Shown one piece after another: positions 44,382-54,737 of a DNA stretch of 64,000 nucleotides (position 1 is the first letter of the stretch; every line of letters starts with the position of its first letter). The notes under the pieces were generated by a model, which saw only the letters and a list, made by a program, of their open reading frames with translations, did no database searches and had not been told where the DNA came from. The stretch spans positions 19,181 to 83,180 of the forward strand of contig QWOP01000031.1 in assembly GCA_003669605.1 (NCBI GenBank). Direction: 5' to 3'. The DNA is from Planctomycetota bacterium. GTDB lineage: Bacteria > Planctomycetota > Planctomycetia > Pirellulales > UBA1268. The translations under genes were made by a program, and so were the position numbers.

Positions 44382-45599
44382 ATGTCTGCCGTGTCTGCGA
44401 GTCTCCGTCGCTTTTGCCTATCCCTCGTGAGTGTCTCGGGCGTCGGGGCCTCGCTCCTGGGGCTCAGCGGACTTGTGATCACATCCGGGCGGGCAGCAGC
44501 CCAAGTGGCTGTCGATGACGTTGCCGATCCCGAGGCGGAGGTGGAGAGCGGAGTCCCCGAGGTGCCCGAGATCCCCGACGGCACCCCTGAGGAGTTGATG
44601 ACGTTCGTCGACAACCTGCGGAAACGAAACTTCCGCCCCACGTCGCGCGATCAGGCGATGGCCTTCTTCAAGCAGGTGGCCAGCACCTCGGTGACGGTCG
44701 CCGACAAGATCCTCGGTCAGATCGAATCAGACGACGAATTCTTCGTTCCCGCTTCGCGGATGAAGCTCGAGAGCCTGACGATGCTCGGACGTCTCGGCGA
44801 CGAGCAGGCGGGCGACGAGGCGGCGGCCTATGCTGCGTTGCTCATCGACAGCGGCAGCGACGAACTGGCCGATGAGGCCCGCCGTCTGTTGGTGGTTTCC
44901 GAAGCCCAGCGGGTTCTCCAATCGGGCGACTTGAAGGCCGGTGAGGTCTTGGTGAAGAAGGTGGCCGGCATGCTGGCGAAGGCCCCGGATGACGAACAGA
45001 CTGCCGGCTTGGCAATGCAGTTGGCCGGTGCCTTGGAGCAGATGCCCGGCGGCGAGTCGCTCGCCGGGGCTGCCTACGCAGCCTTCGCCCCCTCCTTCGC
45101 CCGCAGCAAAAATCCCCAGATCAATGCGATGGAGCCGGCGATTGCCGGCAAGTCTCGCCGCATTTCCTTGCCCGGCAATTCGATGGAGATCACAGGCACA
45201 AACCTCGACGGCAGCCCCTTCAACCAGGCAACCCTCAAGGGGAAGGTGGTTCTCGTCGACTTCTGGGCCACGTGGTGTGGCCCCTGCGTGGCCGAGATGC
45301 CCAACGTTCTCGCTGCATACGAGCAGTATCACAAGCAGGGGTTTGAGGTGGTGGGAGTGAGCCTCGACGAGGACCGCGAAGCACTCGACGCATTCATCGC
45401 GGCCAAGGAGATTCCCTGGACGATCCTCTACGAGCAGCCGCAGGGGGAGGGCTGGCGGCATCCGCTGGCTACCTACTACGGCATCAGCGGGATCCCCACC
45501 GTGATCCTCATCGGCCGTGACGGCAAGGTGATCACGATGGATGTCCGCGGCGAGAAACTGGGCGAGGAGTTGGCGAAGCTCTTCAAGGACGCGAAGTGA
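44382..45599 (+). CDS. Exported TlpA-like thioredoxin-domain protein
   Basis: A 405-aa protein. A signal sequence (LSLVSVSGVGASLLGLSGLV...AAAQ) is followed by an acidic linker, an all-helical region of about 190 residues, and a C-terminal TlpA/AhpC-TSA domain with the redox motif WATWCGPCVAEMP and cis-Pro segment GISGIPTVIL. A thiol-disulfide reductase role outside the cytoplasm is likely; electron donor unknown. ATG 44382 follows GGGAGGATT. Its stop overlaps the GTG start of the aminotransferase gene. Confidence 0.88.
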   Translation: MSAVSASLRRFCLSLVSVSGVGASLLGLSGLVITSGRAAAQVAVDDVADPEAEVESGVPEVPEIPDGTPEELMTFVDNLRKRNFRPTSRDQAMAFFKQVASTSVTVADKILGQIESDDEFFVPASRMKLESLTMLGRLGDEQAGDEAAAYAALLIDSGSDELADEARRLLVVSEAQRVLQSGDLKAGEVLVKKVAGMLAKAPDDEQTAGLAMQLAGALEQMPGGESLAGAAYAAFAPSFARSKNPQINAMEPAIAGKSRRISLPGNSMEITGTNLDGSPFNQATLKGKVVLVDFWATWCGPCVAEMPNVLAAYEQYHKQGFEVVGVSLDEDREALDAFIAAKEIPWTILYEQPQGEGWRHPLATYYGISGIPTVILIGRDGKVITMDVRGEKLGEELAKLFKDAK

Positions 45600-46735
45600 G
45601 CCCGGAAGGCACCACGGACGCGGCCAGAGCGACGATCATTTCCCGGCGGGCTGCCGCCTTCGATTCCTCCGGGATCCGGAAGGCGTTTGATCTCGCGGCC
45701 CGGCTCCACGACCCGATCAATCTGGCGATCGGCCAGCCCGATTTCGCCATGCCCTTGGCCGCCTCCGAGGCGGCCAAGGGGGCGATCGATGCCGGCCGAA
45801 ACGGCTACACGCCGACGCAGGGAATCGCGCCCCTCCGCGAGCGACTCGAAGGGGAGGTGAGGGCCGAACTCGGTCAGTCGTCCCGCCGGCTGCTGATCAC
45901 CAGCGGTTCCAGCGGTGCTCTGGTGTTGGCCCTGATCGCCCTTATCGACCCCGGCGACGAGGTGATCCTCTTCGAGCCGGCGTTCGTGATGTACCGGCCG
46001 CTGGTCGAGTTCCTCGGCGGCCGCTGCGTGATCGTCGACACCTCGCCGACATTCAGCATCGACGTCGATCGGGTGGCAGCGGCGATCACGCCTCGCTGCA
46101 AGGCGATCCTCCTCAACACGCCATCGAATCCGACTGGGTTCGTGGCCCCGCTCGACACGGTACGGGAGCTGGCGCGGCTGGCCGAGCGCCGCGGAGTCAC
46201 GCTGATCAGCGACGAGCTCTACAGGATGTATTGCTACGACGAGCCGTTCCATTCCCCGGCAGCCCACAGCGACCGCGTCGTCGTCATCGACGGATTCTCC
46301 AAGTCGCACGCCATGACCGGTTGGCGGGTGGGCTGGATGCACGGGCCGCCCGAACTGATCGAGGCCTGCACGATGCTCCAGCAATACACCTTCGTCTGCG
46401 CCCCGCAGGTGGGCCAGTGGGGAGCGCTGGCCGCGCTCGACGCGTCGATGGCCTTGCCGCTGGCCGAGTGCCGGAGGAAACGCGATCGCTTGATGGAGGG
46501 ACTCGCAGGACGCTACCGTTTCGTCCGTCCGGGGGGCGCTTTCTATCTCTACCCCGAGGCACCGGGGGGATCGGGGAAACAGTTCGCCGAGTTGGCGGCC
46601 GATCGCGAGAAACTGATTGTCGTGCCCGGCAGCGTGTTCGGCTCCGCCGACACCCACTTCCGCATCGCCTACACCGTCACCGATGACATGCTCGAACGGG
46701 GAATCGGGGCGCTGGTCCGGCTGGCCAACGGCTGA
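45596..46735 (+). CDS. Class I/II pyridoxal-phosphate aminotransferase
   Basis: A 379-aa fold-type I enzyme close to aspartate and aromatic aminotransferases. LAIGQPDFAMP near the N-terminus, PLP-anchoring NTPSNPTG, SDELYRMYCYD and the Schiff-base Lys in GFSKSHAMTGWRVGW, then the substrate-binding Arg in HFRIAYT. GTG start overlaps the previous stop (GTGA). Amino-acid specificity cannot be set from sequence alone. It converges on clpX. Confidence 0.92.
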   Translation: MSPEGTTDAARATIISRRAAAFDSSGIRKAFDLAARLHDPINLAIGQPDFAMPLAASEAAKGAIDAGRNGYTPTQGIAPLRERLEGEVRAELGQSSRRLLITSGSSGALVLALIALIDPGDEVILFEPAFVMYRPLVEFLGGRCVIVDTSPTFSIDVDRVAAAITPRCKAILLNTPSNPTGFVAPLDTVRELARLAERRGVTLISDELYRMYCYDEPFHSPAAHSDRVVVIDGFSKSHAMTGWRVGWMHGPPELIEACTMLQQYTFVCAPQVGQWGALAALDASMALPLAECRRKRDRLMEGLAGRYRFVRPGGAFYLYPEAPGGSGKQFAELAADREKLIVVPGSVFGSADTHFRIAYTVTDDMLERGIGALVRLANG

Positions 46736-46788
46736 CACCAAATCGGGCGGCGGCCGAATCGGGATCGGCCTCCACAAGCTGCCGGGGC

Positions 46789-48078
46789 TCAGGCCGACTT
46801 GTGCCGGGGTTCGCGGTGCGGCACCACCGCATCGGTCCCCTCGACGTTCCGTTCGGAGATCACGTACGCGGTGCCGGAGTGGTCCGGGAGGTCGAACATC
46901 ACATCGAGCATCACATCCTCGATGATCGATCGCAAACCACGGGCTCCGGTGTCCTTCCGCATCGCCTTGCGGGCGATCGCCACCAATGCCTCGTCGGTGA
47001 ATTCCAGCTGACAGTTCTCCATGCCGAAGAGTTTCTGATACTGCTTCACCAACGCGTTCTTCGGTTCCTTGAGGACCTTCACCAAGGTCGTCTCATCGAG
47101 CGGTTTGAGCGAGGAGATCACTGGCAGCCGGCCTACGAGTTCCGGAATCAGGCCGAACTCGAGGATGTCGTCGGAATCGACCTGGGGAAGGAGTTCGGCC
47201 AGACTGGCGTCCCCCTTGCAGCCAGTCGGCTGGCCGAAGCCAATGGCCCGCTTGCCGAGGCGACGGGCGATGATCTTGTCGATTCCCACGAACGTCCCTC
47301 CACAGATGAAGAGGATGTTTGAGGTGTCGATCTGGATGTATTGCTGCTCGGGGTGCTTGCGTCCGCCCTGCGGCGGCACGTTGGCGATCGTCCCCTCGAG
47401 CATCTTCAACAGGGCCTGCTGCACCCCCTCGCCGGAGACGTCGCGGGTAATCGAGACGTTCTGGCTGGTCTTGCCGATCTTGTCGAGTTCGTCGATGTAG
47501 AGCACGCCCCGCTGGGCGGCCTCGATGTCGAAGTCGGCTGCGTTGAGCAACTTGAGGAGAAGGTTCTCGACATCCTCGCCGACATACCCAGCCTCAGTGA
47601 GCGTGGTGGCGTCACCGATGGCGAAGGGGACGTTGAGCACCTTCGCCAGCGTCCGCGCCAAGAGCGTCTTACCGCAGCCGGTGGGGCCGAGGAGGAGAAT
47701 GTTCGACTTCTCCACTTCGACGTCGGAGCCCTCATTGCCGAGGGTCAGCCGCTTGTAATGGGTGTGCACCGCCACCGCCAACACGCGCTTGGCGTGGTCC
47801 TGGCCGATCACGTACTCGTCGAGGTGGGCCACGATCTCGCGGGGCGAGGGGATCGAGGTGAAGAGTTGCTTGCTCGTGCCGCGGCGCTTCTTCTCCTGGT
47901 CGAGGATCGACTGGCACAGCTCGATGCACTCGCCGCAGATGTACACGTCCCCAGGGCCCTCCACCAGCGGGCCAACGTCGCGGTAACTCTTGCGACAGAA
48001 GGAACAGAAGGCGTTTTTCTTTGTCGTGCCCCCAGTGCCGCGACGACCGAGACTGTTGACGTCCTTGCCTGATGGCAT
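46789..48078 (-). CDS. clpX: ATP-dependent Clp protease ATPase subunit ClpX
   Basis: AAA+ unfoldase that feeds ClpP. A 429-aa protein with an N-terminal zinc-binding domain ([10 protein letters not shown] ... [10 protein letters not shown]), Walker A GPTGCGKT, pore loop GYVG, Walker [10 protein letters not shown] and the ClpP-binding IGF loop (AIGFGQ). ATG 48078 has AAGGGA upstream; an in-frame extension to 48198 overlaps the upstream gene's end and is unlikely. clpP is not in the window. Confidence 0.96.
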   Translation of the reverse strand: MPSGKDVNSLGRRGTGGTTKKNAFCSFCRKSYRDVGPLVEGPGDVYICGECIELCQSILDQEKKRRGTSKQLFTSIPSPREIVAHLDEYVIGQDHAKRVLAVAVHTHYKRLTLGNEGSDVEVEKSNILLLGPTGCGKTLLARTLAKVLNVPFAIGDATTLTEAGYVGEDVENLLLKLLNAADFDIEAAQRGVLYIDELDKIGKTSQNVSITRDVSGEGVQQALLKMLEGTIANVPPQGGRKHPEQQYIQIDTSNILFICGGTFVGIDKIIARRLGKRAIGFGQPTGCKGDASLAELLPQVDSDDILEFGLIPELVGRLPVISSLKPLDETTLVKVLKEPKNALVKQYQKLFGMENCQLEFTDEALVAIARKAMRKDTGARGLRSIIEDVMLDVMFDLPDHSGTAYVISERNVEGTDAVVPHREPRHKSA

Positions 48079-48130
48079 GTGGGGAATCCCTTTATTTTGG
48101 CTGCGGGGGCGAGGGGCTCTGGCCGTGGGC

Positions 48131-48475
48131 TCAAGTGCTGGGGCTGTCTGGGTCGGCTGGAAGCGGGGGCTTTGCCGGTCCGGCACCCGCCGCAGCACCT
48201 GTAGAGGGAAGAGGCGGGGCTGATTCCCCGACCATCTCGGCCCTTTGCATGTGCGGTTCGACGAGCGTTCTTATTTTTCGGTATTCCTCTTCGCTTAAAA
48301 CACCTTGGTCGCGGAGATTTTTGTAGCCGGCCAGCGCGTTTTCCCAATCGCCCCGACCGACACCCCCTCCGTCGCCTTCGTCACGCCGGCCCCAGCCCCC
48401 GACCACGCGGAGGATGGCGATGCCCAGAGCGACGAGCACCGCCAAGGCGATGACGCTCACCAGATAGGACTGCAC
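48131..48475 (-). CDS. Small SHOCT-like membrane protein upstream of clpX
   Basis: A 114-aa protein: one N-terminal helix ([20 protein letters not shown]), a Gly-rich linker, a short helical SHOCT-like motif ([19 protein letters not shown]), and a Pro-rich tail. SHOCT motifs are found at the ends of many membrane or oligomeric proteins; no function is implied. It is 52 bp upstream of clpX on the same strand. Confidence 0.7.
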   Translation of the reverse strand: MQSYLVSVIALAVLVALGIAILRVVGGWGRRDEGDGGGVGRGDWENALAGYKNLRDQGVLSEEEYRKIRTLVEPHMQRAEMVGESAPPLPSTGAAAGAGPAKPPLPADPDSPST

Positions 48476-48719
48476 GGCTGCAAGGCCTCAACTCATCAGG
48501 AATGGGGAGAGCAAGAGGCCCAGGGCCCCCGGCTGCGCGGATTATTGCAGCGTCCAGCCGGTCAGGTCCAGCGCGAAACCCGCCCATCGCCCATCTTCCG
48601 CAGCCCCCCTGTCTGCTCTCTTTCTCAGTCTGACGCCGGAACGAGAGAGACTGCACCGACTTTTCCCATCGTTCCGAAAAGTCACGACATTGCCGCTCGC
48701 AGCGGTCGATCCCTGCAGC

Positions 48720-50558
48720 ATGGCTGCTGAATCCAGATACCTCCGCTTATCGCCCCGATGCCGCTGGATGGCCAAGCGCCTTGTGGGGCCTCGCCTCGGG
48801 AGGCTGGGCGGCGCATTGATGCTCATCGCAGCGGCAGCGATCGGGAGCCTTGCCGACGAGCCGGAGCTGCCGGTCGTGCCGAAGTTGCCCGATCTTGTGA
48901 GGACGAAAAACCAGGCCTTCGCGATTCCGTTCAAGGTGGCTCCGTCGCAGTCCGCCGATCAGGCAGCCCAGCGGGTCGTCCTCGAGGCCTCCAGCGACCT
49001 CGGAGTGACCTGGAGTCGGGCCGGCGAGGCGGCCCCCGCTGCCGGGTCGATCGCCTACCGAGCCGGAGTCGATGGCGAGTATTGGTTCCGCCTCCGGGCA
49101 GTCGACTCCAAGGGGCGTCTTCGCGGCGGGACGGGGCCAGACATGCGCGTCCTTGTCGATGCCGCCAGTCCTCGAATCGCGGCCCGGGTATGGCGTGGGG
49201 GAGATGGTGAGATCGTCTGCCGTTATGCCGCGGCTGACGACACGCTCCGACTGCAGTCGCTGGAGTTCGAGTACCGGGCCAAGGGGGACGCCGACTGGCG
49301 GAAGATCGCCTCCGAACCGATCCTCTCACGCGAGTCCCCGGCCCACCTCGTCGGCGAGGAGATCTGGTGGGCCGGCGAGAAAGTCGAATCGCTCGTGGTT
49401 CGAATCACGATCACCGACGCCGCCGGCAACAAAGCGGTCCAGCAATTCACGATGGAGCCTGCCGATCCCGGCGTCGACCAGACGCTGCTGGCCCGCGAGA
49501 TCGGGGCACCGCCGCTGCCTGGTCAGGCCGGAGCAGGCGAGACCGCCTCCCCCCCTGCCCTGGCCGGGCTGCCGACTTCAACATCTGGCGAACCGCTCCT
49601 CCCCGCACCGCAACCGCCGGTGCCGGGGGAATGGCCCGCCGATTCCTCCACCCCGTGGCAGGGGGACACGCCGGCGGGGTTCTCAGCCCCGCCAGCAGCG
49701 GGCGAGGCCGGGCTCGCTGGCGGTACTCTCAGCGGCGGATCGCGGAGCGTGCTGGCACGGCCGGTGGGACGGGGAGTGCCCGTGGCCCCCCCGTCAGTCA
49801 CGCCTGGCACGAGCGCGCCTGCTGCTCCCAGCCTGCCGTCGGCCGCTCCTCCCGCCCTCGATGCCGCCACAGCCGCGACGACTGTTCGTTCGCTCCCCAC
49901 CGAATACCGCGGACGCCCTTTGCAGTTGGTGCGGTCGCGCCGATTCACCTGGGAATACCAAATCGAAACCGATCGGCCCGATGCCGGTCCGGTGCGGGTC
50001 GAACTCTGGAGCACCCGAGACGGCGGAGTCACTTGGGAACGCAGCGCGGTGGACGACGACGCCCAGAGCCCGATCGACGTCACCCTTCCCGCCAGCGGAC
50101 TCTACGGCTTCCGGCTCGACATCGTTTCCGACGTTCCAGGGCCCGGCGGCGGGCCGCGTTCCGGCGAGATGCCCGAGGGCTGGATTGGGGTCGACGACGA
50201 ACCGCCGCACGTCGAAGTCATCGAGGCTGTCCGGGTCCAGGGGGTGGAGCCAGCCGCTGTCCTCATCCGCTGGGTGGCCCGCGACCAGTTGCTCGTGCCC
50301 CGGAGTGTCAGGCTGCTCCATTCCCCCAGCCCAGACGGACCTTGGGCCACCATCGCCGAGGCCCTCGATTCCCAGGGAGAATACCGGTGGCAGCCGGAAC
50401 GGGGCTGTCTGCCCCGGGTCTACATCCGGGCCGAGGCGGCTGACGCAGCCGGCAACATCGGCCGTGGCACCACTCCCGAACCGGTGACGGTGTTTGTGCC
50501 CCGGGTGGTGGGGAAACTCGGCGGCGTGAAACTGCTGGCCCCCTCCGGCTCGCCCTGA
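48720..50558 (+). CDS. Large exported protein with Ig/FnIII-like modules
   Basis: A 612-aa protein. An export signal lies at about residues 17-45 (RLGRLGGALMLIAAAAIGSLA). The N-terminal half contains beta modules with VVLEASSDLGVTWSRAG, YWFRLRAVDSKGR and VRITITDAAGNKAV, similar to bacterial FnIII/Ig-like repeats. A Pro/Ala/Ser-rich linker of about 130 residues follows. The C-terminal half has similar modules (VELWSTRDGGVTWERSAV; YIRAEAADAAGNIGR). ATG 48720 is uncertain: no Shine-Dalgarno is seen, and ATG 48690 or 48768 is possible. No enzyme motif found; a surface or binding role is inferred. Confidence 0.7.
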   Translation: MAAESRYLRLSPRCRWMAKRLVGPRLGRLGGALMLIAAAAIGSLADEPELPVVPKLPDLVRTKNQAFAIPFKVAPSQSADQAAQRVVLEASSDLGVTWSRAGEAAPAAGSIAYRAGVDGEYWFRLRAVDSKGRLRGGTGPDMRVLVDAASPRIAARVWRGGDGEIVCRYAAADDTLRLQSLEFEYRAKGDADWRKIASEPILSRESPAHLVGEEIWWAGEKVESLVVRITITDAAGNKAVQQFTMEPADPGVDQTLLAREIGAPPLPGQAGAGETASPPALAGLPTSTSGEPLLPAPQPPVPGEWPADSSTPWQGDTPAGFSAPPAAGEAGLAGGTLSGGSRSVLARPVGRGVPVAPPSVTPGTSAPAAPSLPSAAPPALDAATAATTVRSLPTEYRGRPLQLVRSRRFTWEYQIETDRPDAGPVRVELWSTRDGGVTWERSAVDDDAQSPIDVTLPASGLYGFRLDIVSDVPGPGGGPRSGEMPEGWIGVDDEPPHVEVIEAVRVQGVEPAAVLIRWVARDQLLVPRSVRLLHSPSPDGPWATIAEALDSQGEYRWQPERGCLPRVYIRAEAADAAGNIGRGTTPEPVTVFVPRVVGKLGGVKLLAPSGSP

Positions 50559-50659
50559 CAGGCCGCCATGGGAGCAGCCTGCTAAACTCTCCCGTTCCGC
50601 AGTCTCTCCAACCGGTGGCCTCCGGTGGCCCGGGCCGCGGCCCTTCCGCGAGCCCACCC

Positions 50660-51814
50660 GTGGCCAATGCGCCCAGTGCCCTTGAGATCCTCCGTGGCTC
50701 AGCCACCTGGCTGCCCGGCGAGCAGTCGGTGGTCGCGCTGGTCGGCGACGAACCGTTCCTCGCTCAGCGGATGCTCGCCCTTCTCCGCGACACGCTGGTG
50801 CCGGATGAGGCCGATCGCGACTGGGCCTGGCGAGAGTTCGCCGGCGATGCAATCGCCGATCCGCGGGATGTGTTCGATGAGGCCGCCACGGTGCCGATGT
50901 TTGCCGGGGCCACCCGTGTGGCTGTCGTCCGGGGGGCCGACGCCTTCGTGACGCAGTGCCGCCAGGCACTGGAGACTCTCGCCGCGGGACGCCGCGGCAG
51001 CCGCGGACTGGTGATCCTGGAGGTGAATTCGATGCCGGCCACCACCCGGTTGGCAAAGGCTCTTGCTGGTCAGGGGGCGATCATCGATCTGGCGATCCCG
51101 CCCCGTCTCGATCTCGCCGCCTGGGTGAAGCAATGGGCTCAGTCTCGCCACGGCTGTTCCCTCGCTTCCGCCACCGCCCAGCGGCTGCTGGAGCGGCTGA
51201 GCAATGATCTCGGACAGGTCGATCAGGCGGTGCAGAGGCTGGCAGCGGCGGCGACCAACCAATCGGCAGGAAAGCCGATCCCCCCCGAGGCCGTCGACGA
51301 CATGGTGGGAAGTCCCCAGGAGCGTTCGGCATGGGGGATGGTCGATTCGGCAGCCGCCGGCAACGCCCCGGAGGCGCTCGCTGCGCTCGCCGATCTGTTG
51401 GCCTGCGGTGAAAATCCAATTGCCCTGGCGGCCCAATCGTCCACCAGCCTTCGTCGGCTCGCTTCTGCGGCACGCCTCCTCTCGCTGCCGGCTGGTGCCG
51501 GCCGCCCGGCCAGTTTCGACGAGGCACTCCGCGCCGCGGGGGTGGCCGCATGGCCCAAGGCGCTCGCCCAGGCCCGCGAGGCTCTCCAGCAACTCGGCAG
51601 CCGCCGGGCCCGAAGGATTCCCGTGGTCTTGGCAGAGCTCGACAGGGCTCTGAAGGGGGATGCTTCTCGCGGTCTACGGTCGCGTCTGGCCCTGGAGCGA
51701 TTGATCTGCATGATGGCCCGTCAGTCGCCCCCTGCCGGAAGAATGGTCCCGGCGGCGGCTGACGCGGCGAACCAATCAGCGAGTGGCGGCAGATCCCCGG
51801 GAACGCGGAGGTGA
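50660..51814 (+). CDS. holA: DNA polymerase III subunit delta
   Basis: Clamp-loader subunit that opens the sliding clamp. A 384-aa protein with LVGDEPFLAQRMLALLRD near the N-terminus and the three-domain HolA layout, including LERLSNDLGQVDQAVQRLA of domain 2 and a helical domain 3. The start is uncertain: GTG 50660 gives an N-terminus (ANAPSALEILRG) comparable to other HolA proteins; the frame continues to GTG 50615. No Shine-Dalgarno for either. The stop overlaps the purB GTG. Confidence 0.85.
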   Translation: MANAPSALEILRGSATWLPGEQSVVALVGDEPFLAQRMLALLRDTLVPDEADRDWAWREFAGDAIADPRDVFDEAATVPMFAGATRVAVVRGADAFVTQCRQALETLAAGRRGSRGLVILEVNSMPATTRLAKALAGQGAIIDLAIPPRLDLAAWVKQWAQSRHGCSLASATAQRLLERLSNDLGQVDQAVQRLAAAATNQSAGKPIPPEAVDDMVGSPQERSAWGMVDSAAAGNAPEALAALADLLACGENPIALAAQSSTSLRRLASAARLLSLPAGAGRPASFDEALRAAGVAAWPKALAQAREALQQLGSRRARRIPVVLAELDRALKGDASRGLRSRLALERLICMMARQSPPAGRMVPAAADAANQSASGGRSPGTRR

Positions 51815-53259
51815 CTGTGGACGTTGACGGACAGGACGGTCGGCGGGACGTGTGGGAAAACCCGCTGGCAACCCGCTATGCCTCGGCGGAGATGGCGCGA
51901 CTGTGGGGGGACAAAAACCGCTACCGGCTGTGGCGACAGACTTGGCTGGCGCTTGCCGAGGCGGAGTCCGAACTGGGCCTGCCGATCACCTCCGCGCAGC
52001 TCAACGCCATGCGGGCCAATCTGGAGCCGATCGATTTCGCCAAGGCCGCCGCCTACGAAAAACAGATGCGGCACGACGTCTTCGCCCACCTCCACACCTT
52101 CGGTGACGCCTGCCCGGTGGCCCGACCAATCCTCCATCTCGGGGCCACCAGCGCCTTCGTCACCGACAACACCGATCTGATTCTGATGCGCGATTCCCTC
52201 GATCTGATCGCCGCTCGGTTGGCAGGCGTGATCGAGGCCTTGGCTGCCAAGGCGACTGAGACCAAGGAGATCGTTTGCTTGGGTCTCACGCATCTCCAGC
52301 CCGCCCAGCCCACCACCATCGGCAAGCGGATCTGCCTGTGGATCCACGATCTGCTGATCGATCTGGAGGAGGTCCTCCACCGCCGCACTCTGCTCCGCGC
52401 CCGTGGCGCCAAGGGAACGACCGGCACGCAGGCGAGTTTCCTCGAACTCTTCGACGGCGACCACGCGAAGGTGCGGGCGCTCGACGAACTGGTCTCGCGA
52501 AAACTCGGCTTCAATTCTTCGTATGACGTCACCGGCCAGACATACTCCCGGAAGATCGACTCACAGGTCGTGGCAGCGCTTGCCGGCATCGCCGAGTCGA
52601 CCCACAAGGCCGGCAACGACTTGCGTCTGTCGGCCGCTTCCGGCGAACTTGAGGAGCCTTTCGAGCAGGACCAGGTGGGCTCGTCTGCAATGCCCTACAA
52701 GCGGAACCCGATGCGGGCCGAGCGGATGTGTGGACTGGGCCGGTTTGTGATGGGGCTCTTTGCCACCGCGTCCCAGACGGCTGCCACGCAGTGGTTCGAG
52801 CGGACGCTCGACGATTCGGCCCCCCGGCGGCTTGTGCTTCCGCAAGCCTTCCTGGCGACCGATGCCCAACTGGTGCTCTATACAAACATCGCCCGGGGGC
52901 TGGTGGTGATCCCCGGAGCGATCCGCCGCAACCTGGAGAACTACCTCCCCTTCATGGCGGCAGAACGGATCCTGATGCTCGGCACGAAGGCCGGCGGCGA
53001 CCGCCAGGAACTCCACGAGGCCTTCCGGCAGCACAGCCACGCCACCACCAAGGCACTCCGCGAGGGGCAGCCCAACGACCTCGCCGTCCGGTTGGCGCAT
53101 GACCCGCTCTTCGCCGCGATCGACCTGCCCGCGGCGATGGAGTCGCAGGGGCTTGCCGGCCGCGCATCGGCACAGGTGGATGATTTCCTTTCCGGGCCGG
53201 TCCGAGAAGCTCTTCGCCGCAACCCTGGCCGGGCCGCCGCGGCGCATCTCCACGTTTAA
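51811..53259 (+). CDS. purB: Adenylosuccinate lyase
   Basis: Cleaves SAICAR and adenylosuccinate in purine synthesis. A 482-aa member of the fumarase/aspartase superfamily: LHLGATSAFVTDNTD, GLTHLQPAQPTTIGKR with the catalytic His, and the signature SSAMPYKRNPMRAE with the catalytic Ser loop. GTG 51811 overlaps the holA stop; GTG 51817 is an alternative. Confidence 0.96.
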   Translation: MTVDVDGQDGRRDVWENPLATRYASAEMARLWGDKNRYRLWRQTWLALAEAESELGLPITSAQLNAMRANLEPIDFAKAAAYEKQMRHDVFAHLHTFGDACPVARPILHLGATSAFVTDNTDLILMRDSLDLIAARLAGVIEALAAKATETKEIVCLGLTHLQPAQPTTIGKRICLWIHDLLIDLEEVLHRRTLLRARGAKGTTGTQASFLELFDGDHAKVRALDELVSRKLGFNSSYDVTGQTYSRKIDSQVVAALAGIAESTHKAGNDLRLSAASGELEEPFEQDQVGSSAMPYKRNPMRAERMCGLGRFVMGLFATASQTAATQWFERTLDDSAPRRLVLPQAFLATDAQLVLYTNIARGLVVIPGAIRRNLENYLPFMAAERILMLGTKAGGDRQELHEAFRQHSHATTKALREGQPNDLAVRLAHDPLFAAIDLPAAMESQGLAGRASAQVDDFLSGPVREALRRNPGRAAAAHLHV

Positions 53260-53334
53260 TTCGCTGGCCGACTCCGATCCAAGGCCGATCCGGTTGGAGT
53301 CAGGCGCGTGCCGTTGCCCCTGCCTGACCGGCCG

Positions 53335-53841
53335 TCAGATCCGGTCTTGAACGCGGGGCTTGCTCCGGCCGGAGCGGCAAGCCGCGCACAGACCGGTGAT
53401 GATCAACCGGTGGCCTTGGGCGCGGAACTGGTGACGGGAGGCGACGGCGTCGCGGATCCGCACCAATTCGTCGCTGGAGAACTCGATCAGCGACTGGCAG
53501 CCGCTGCAGTGGAGATGGTCATGCTGCGGATAGCCGTAGTCGTGTTCGTAGACGGCGCGGCCACCGAGCACCATCTTCCGTAGCAATCCAGCATCCACCA
53601 ACTCCGCGAGCGTCCGGTAGACCGTGGGCCGACTGGCCGTGGCACCGTCGGGGGTCTTTCGCAATCCCTCGAGCAACTGTTCGGCGTCGAAATGCTCGTG
53701 ATGGCTGCAGACGTGCTCGACGATCATCCGCCGCTGCCGCGTGATCCGCTTTCCGCGGGTCTGGAGGAACTCCTCAAACCGCTCACGCGGTGTCATCGCC
53801 ACATCGACCTTGCCGAGTGAGAAGTCGGAGGTAAGGGGCAT
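53335..53841 (-). CDS. Fur-family metal-responsive transcriptional regulator
   Basis: A 168-aa repressor. An N-terminal winged-helix domain (RGKRITRQRRMIVEHV ... SRPTVYRTLAELVDAGLL) precedes a dimerisation domain with metal ligands (HDHLHCSGC and the second pair CAACRSG). The two CxxC pairs indicate a structural zinc site. Fur, Zur and PerR cannot be told apart with confidence. It stands alone and converges with purB. Confidence 0.92.
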   Translation of the reverse strand: MPLTSDFSLGKVDVAMTPRERFEEFLQTRGKRITRQRRMIVEHVCSHHEHFDAEQLLEGLRKTPDGATASRPTVYRTLAELVDAGLLRKMVLGGRAVYEHDYGYPQHDHLHCSGCQSLIEFSSDELVRIRDAVASRHQFRAQGHRLIITGLCAACRSGRSKPRVQDRI

Positions 53842-54068
53842 GATGGCACAACCGAGATGGCCTAGGCGGGGATTGTCCTCACCAGTCTACCACCGCTGTT
53901 TGGCGGTGGGGGACACTCGTTCCACGATCAAACGACAACAGCCAAGCCGTTGCCGGCCTGGCTGTTGGTGGTGGATTCAGCGGGGCCCCGGTGGGGGACG
54001 AGCGGACAGGTGCGGATCACTCCGCAAGCCAGCCGCCGGTCTCCGTCGGGGTGGTCCCGGTGGTGTTC

Positions 54069-54359
54069 TTAGCCGAGCCTGTCCAGCAGACGCTCGAGGG
54101 CGAGGTCGAGTTTCTCGGGAGTCTCGTAACTTCCGTCCGCGATCGCGGTCCGGATGGACTGAACGCGGTCGAAGCGGATGTCGGAGGTGGTTCCAGCGGC
54201 ACGCACGCCGTCGACCGACAAGTCGACCGAGTCCTGCACCTGCCCCACGCCCATGCCCTGCGTTGCCTGGGCGGCCTTCGCCGTCTCCACGGCACCGGTC
54301 GACTTGACCGCGGCGGCAGCCCGCGCACCCTGCGTGAACGTGATTCCGAAAATGTTCAT
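54069..54359 (-). CDS. flgM: Anti-sigma-28 factor FlgM
   Basis: A 96-aa protein. The last 35 residues (IRFDRVQSIRTAIADGSYET...LDLALERLLDRL) match the FlgM sigma-28-binding region. ATG 54359 follows AAGGAG, which fixes the start; a longer frame to 54500 has none. It is downstream of fliA on the same strand, its usual functional partner: FlgM holds FliA inactive until the hook is complete and FlgM is exported. Confidence 0.8.
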   Translation of the reverse strand: MNIFGITFTQGARAAAAVKSTGAVETAKAAQATQGMGVGQVQDSVDLSVDGVRAAGTTSDIRFDRVQSIRTAIADGSYETPEKLDLALERLLDRLG

Positions 54360-54737
54360 GTTGCTCTCCTTGCAGGCGTCGTCCCCACATCCTTCTCCCC
54401 CACACGCCACGGATACGTATCCGCTGCCCGGAGGGTTCGAGTGAATGTCTGGCTGCCTGATCCTCGCTATTGTTGCCGCGCTTCCGCGTTCCGGCGACAC
54501 CAGTCGTCGGCCGCCGTCCCTCCCGGATCCGTCCCGGCATCAAGGGCGCCGCGTCTCTTCCCACTCATCCATCGACCGCAGCCTTACCGAAACTTGAACT
54601 GTTTTTTTTCCCTGGCCGTCCCGGCCGAGTTCTTCCATCCGGCCCATTCGCCCTCAGTTCCCCAGCTTCCGTCAATCGACCCTGTCCCCGGGCCACCCCC
54701 CGCGTTCCGGGCAGCCCCACTTCGCAAGGCACAGAAC
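54360..54737 (-). other. Intergenic region between fliA and flgM
   Basis: 378 bp without a gene. It contains the 14-bp palindrome listed separately and an A/T-rich run near 54600-54610. TCAAGTTT on the minus strand resembles a sigma-28 -35 element, but I find no well-spaced GCCGATAA, so an own promoter for flgM is likely yet unproven. Confidence 0.4.
54410..54423. promoter_or_regulatory. Perfect 14-bp palindrome upstream of flgM
   Basis: CGGATACGTATCCG is perfectly self-complementary and lies about 50 bp before the flgM start. Its position and symmetry suit a dimeric repressor or activator site. No regulator is identified. Confidence 0.45.

Noticed and set aside
54570..54620. Sigma-28 promoter for flgM
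   Set aside because: TCAAGTTT is seen on the minus strand, but the partner resembling GCCGATAA is poor and at the wrong spacing.
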